Assembly: GCA_013076295.1 (NCBI GenBank)
Contig: RQOL01000383.1
Span: 1 to 64,000 of the forward strand
Length of the DNA: 64,000 nucleotides
Direction of reading: 5' to 3'
DNA from: Sanderia malayensis
Taxonomy: Eukaryota; Cnidaria; Scyphozoa; Semaeostomeae; Pelagiidae
Positions within the stretch are counted from its first letter, which is position 1. Every line of letters starts with the position of its first letter. Of the stretch, positions 63,667 to 64,000 are shown one piece after another. The notes under the pieces are model-generated. The model ran no database searches. It was given only the letters and a program-made list of their open reading frames with translations, and had not been told where the DNA came from. The position numbers were made by a program, and so were the translations under genes.

Positions 63667-64000
63667 TCTTCTCTTGACTGCCCAGTTTTAATGACTTCCC
63701 AGTTTTTTCTGACCTCCCACCTTTGATGACTTCCAACTTTTGATGACTTTTCACTTTTCCTTGATTTCTCACCTTTGGTGACTTCCCACTTTTCATGTCT
63801 TCTCCCTTTTTTTTTCACTTCCCACTTTTTCTTGACTTCCCATCTTTTCTTGACTGCCAGTTTTAATTCCTGCCCACTTTTTCTTAATCTCCCACTTTTT
63901 CCTGACTTCCCACTTTTTCTTGACTTCCCACTTTTGATAATTTTCAACTTTTGATTGTTTCCCATTTTTTCTTGACTTCCCACATTTGACGACTTCCCAC

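Larger units (their letters stand above)
5137..64000. repeat. 17/18-bp minisatellite array, about 59 kb, open at the right edge
   Basis: The array is built from units such as GATGACTTCCCACTTTT (17 bp) and CTTGACTTCCCACTTTTT (18 bp). The constant core is TGACTTCCCACTTTT, and a 2-4 nt linker varies: GA, CA, TCTT, GG, CGG, TAA, GC, CCTT and others. At 17-18 bp per unit the stretch holds roughly 3,300 units. Interspersed variants recur throughout, notably TCTTGACTGCCCAGTTTTAA and GCACGTTTCCTTGAC. The + strand is pyrimidine-rich (about 70-83% per unit), so the minus strand is strongly purine-rich. In both main units the minus strand has no stop codon in any of its three frames. This yields many 60-229 codon open frames of Lys/Ser/Gly/Glu/Trp-rich peptide, all of which I treat as repeat artefacts. 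No unrelated insertion was found inside the array. Confidence 0.97.
44000..64000. repeat. Right domain of the minisatellite array, poor in hairpin markers
   Basis: Only four copies of the hairpin marker were found here (about 49.95, 53.17, 54.08 and 61.62 kb). All four sit in the same extended context, which ends in CTTCTCTTGACTGCCCAC or a close variant followed by TTTTTATGTTTTCC. The diagnostic block reads CTTATTCTTGGCTAC followed by an (A/C)TCGCTGCCCAC-like variant at about 44.0, 46.3, 47.3, 48.7, 51.3, 52.9, 53.8, 55.1, 56.1, 56.7, 58.4, 59.1 and 61.3 kb. Pairs of CATTTAATGACTTCCCAG and TTTTCATGACTTCCCAC units are very common here and rare to the left. Confidence 0.72.

Noticed and set aside
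5066..63983. Over a hundred 60-229 codon open frames, mostly minus strand, rich in Lys, Ser, Gly, Glu, Trp
   Set aside because: They follow from the unit having no stop in three minus-strand frames. They start and end wherever a variant makes ATG or a stop, overlap in several frames, and show no domain.
5137..64000. CRISPR-like alternation of constant core and variable linker
   Set aside because: The core is 14-15 bp and the linker 2-4 nt, far from CRISPR repeat and spacer lengths. There are no cas genes, and the context is a eukaryotic retrotransposon.
5137..64000. G-quadruplex array on the minus strand
   Set aside because: Only one GGG per 17-18 nt, giving loops of about 14 nt, too long for a canonical quadruplex.
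5137..64000. Plant W-box (TTGACT) or ETS-like GGAAG sites as regulatory clusters
   Set aside because: W-boxes are meaningful only with plant WRKY proteins and nothing here points to a plant. GGAA cores are too short to be informative inside a repeat.

Overview
This window looks like repeat-rich nuclear DNA from a eukaryote, most likely an invertebrate animal. The evidence is a Ty3/gypsy-type retrotransposon with metazoan-like pol domains and LTR, a 137-bp satellite and a very long minisatellite. I cannot name the species. There is no convincing host gene, tRNA, rRNA, CRISPR array or bacterial-type operon. About 92% of the window is one minisatellite array, and the many open frames in it are by-products of the repeat. 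Layout: (1) 1-3073, the 3' part of a Ty3/gypsy LTR retrotransposon on the + strand: reverse transcriptase, RNase H and integrase in three frames separated by two single-base losses, then a polypurine tract and a 293-bp 3' LTR. Gag, protease and the 5' LTR lie off the left edge, and no env follows pol. (2) 3074-3649, AT-rich spacer with nothing recognisable. (3) 3650-4692, about eight copies of a 137-bp satellite, the inner ones organised as an A-B-C trimer. (4) 4693-5136, a short non-repetitive junction. (5) 5137-64000 (continuing past the right edge), about 59 kb of a 17/18-bp minisatellite with core TGACTTCCCACTTTT and a variable 2-4 nt linker (GA, CA, TCTT, GG, CGG, TAA and others). The array is not homogeneous. 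Rare variant units occur in the same order at distant places, which reveals a layered history: single 18-bp gains and losses, tandem duplications of 120 bp to 2.4 kb, a 600-bp module present six times, and a copy of about 4 kb displaced by about 11.5 kb. About 50 copies of a diverged, hairpin-forming marker occur, 46 of them before 43.1 kb. Together with a second diagnostic block this splits the array into a left domain (5-44 kb) and a right domain (44-64 kb), with right-type variants also embedded near 33.7 and 36.0 kb. The minus strand of the array is strongly purine-rich, and the repeat core carries GTGGGAA, which matches the CSL/LAG-1/Su(H) (Notch effector) consensus in nearly every unit. 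Any function for the array is inference. Many short homopolymer deletions between about 30.9 and 37.6 kb, and the two A-run losses in pol, leave open that some differences are consensus sequencing errors.
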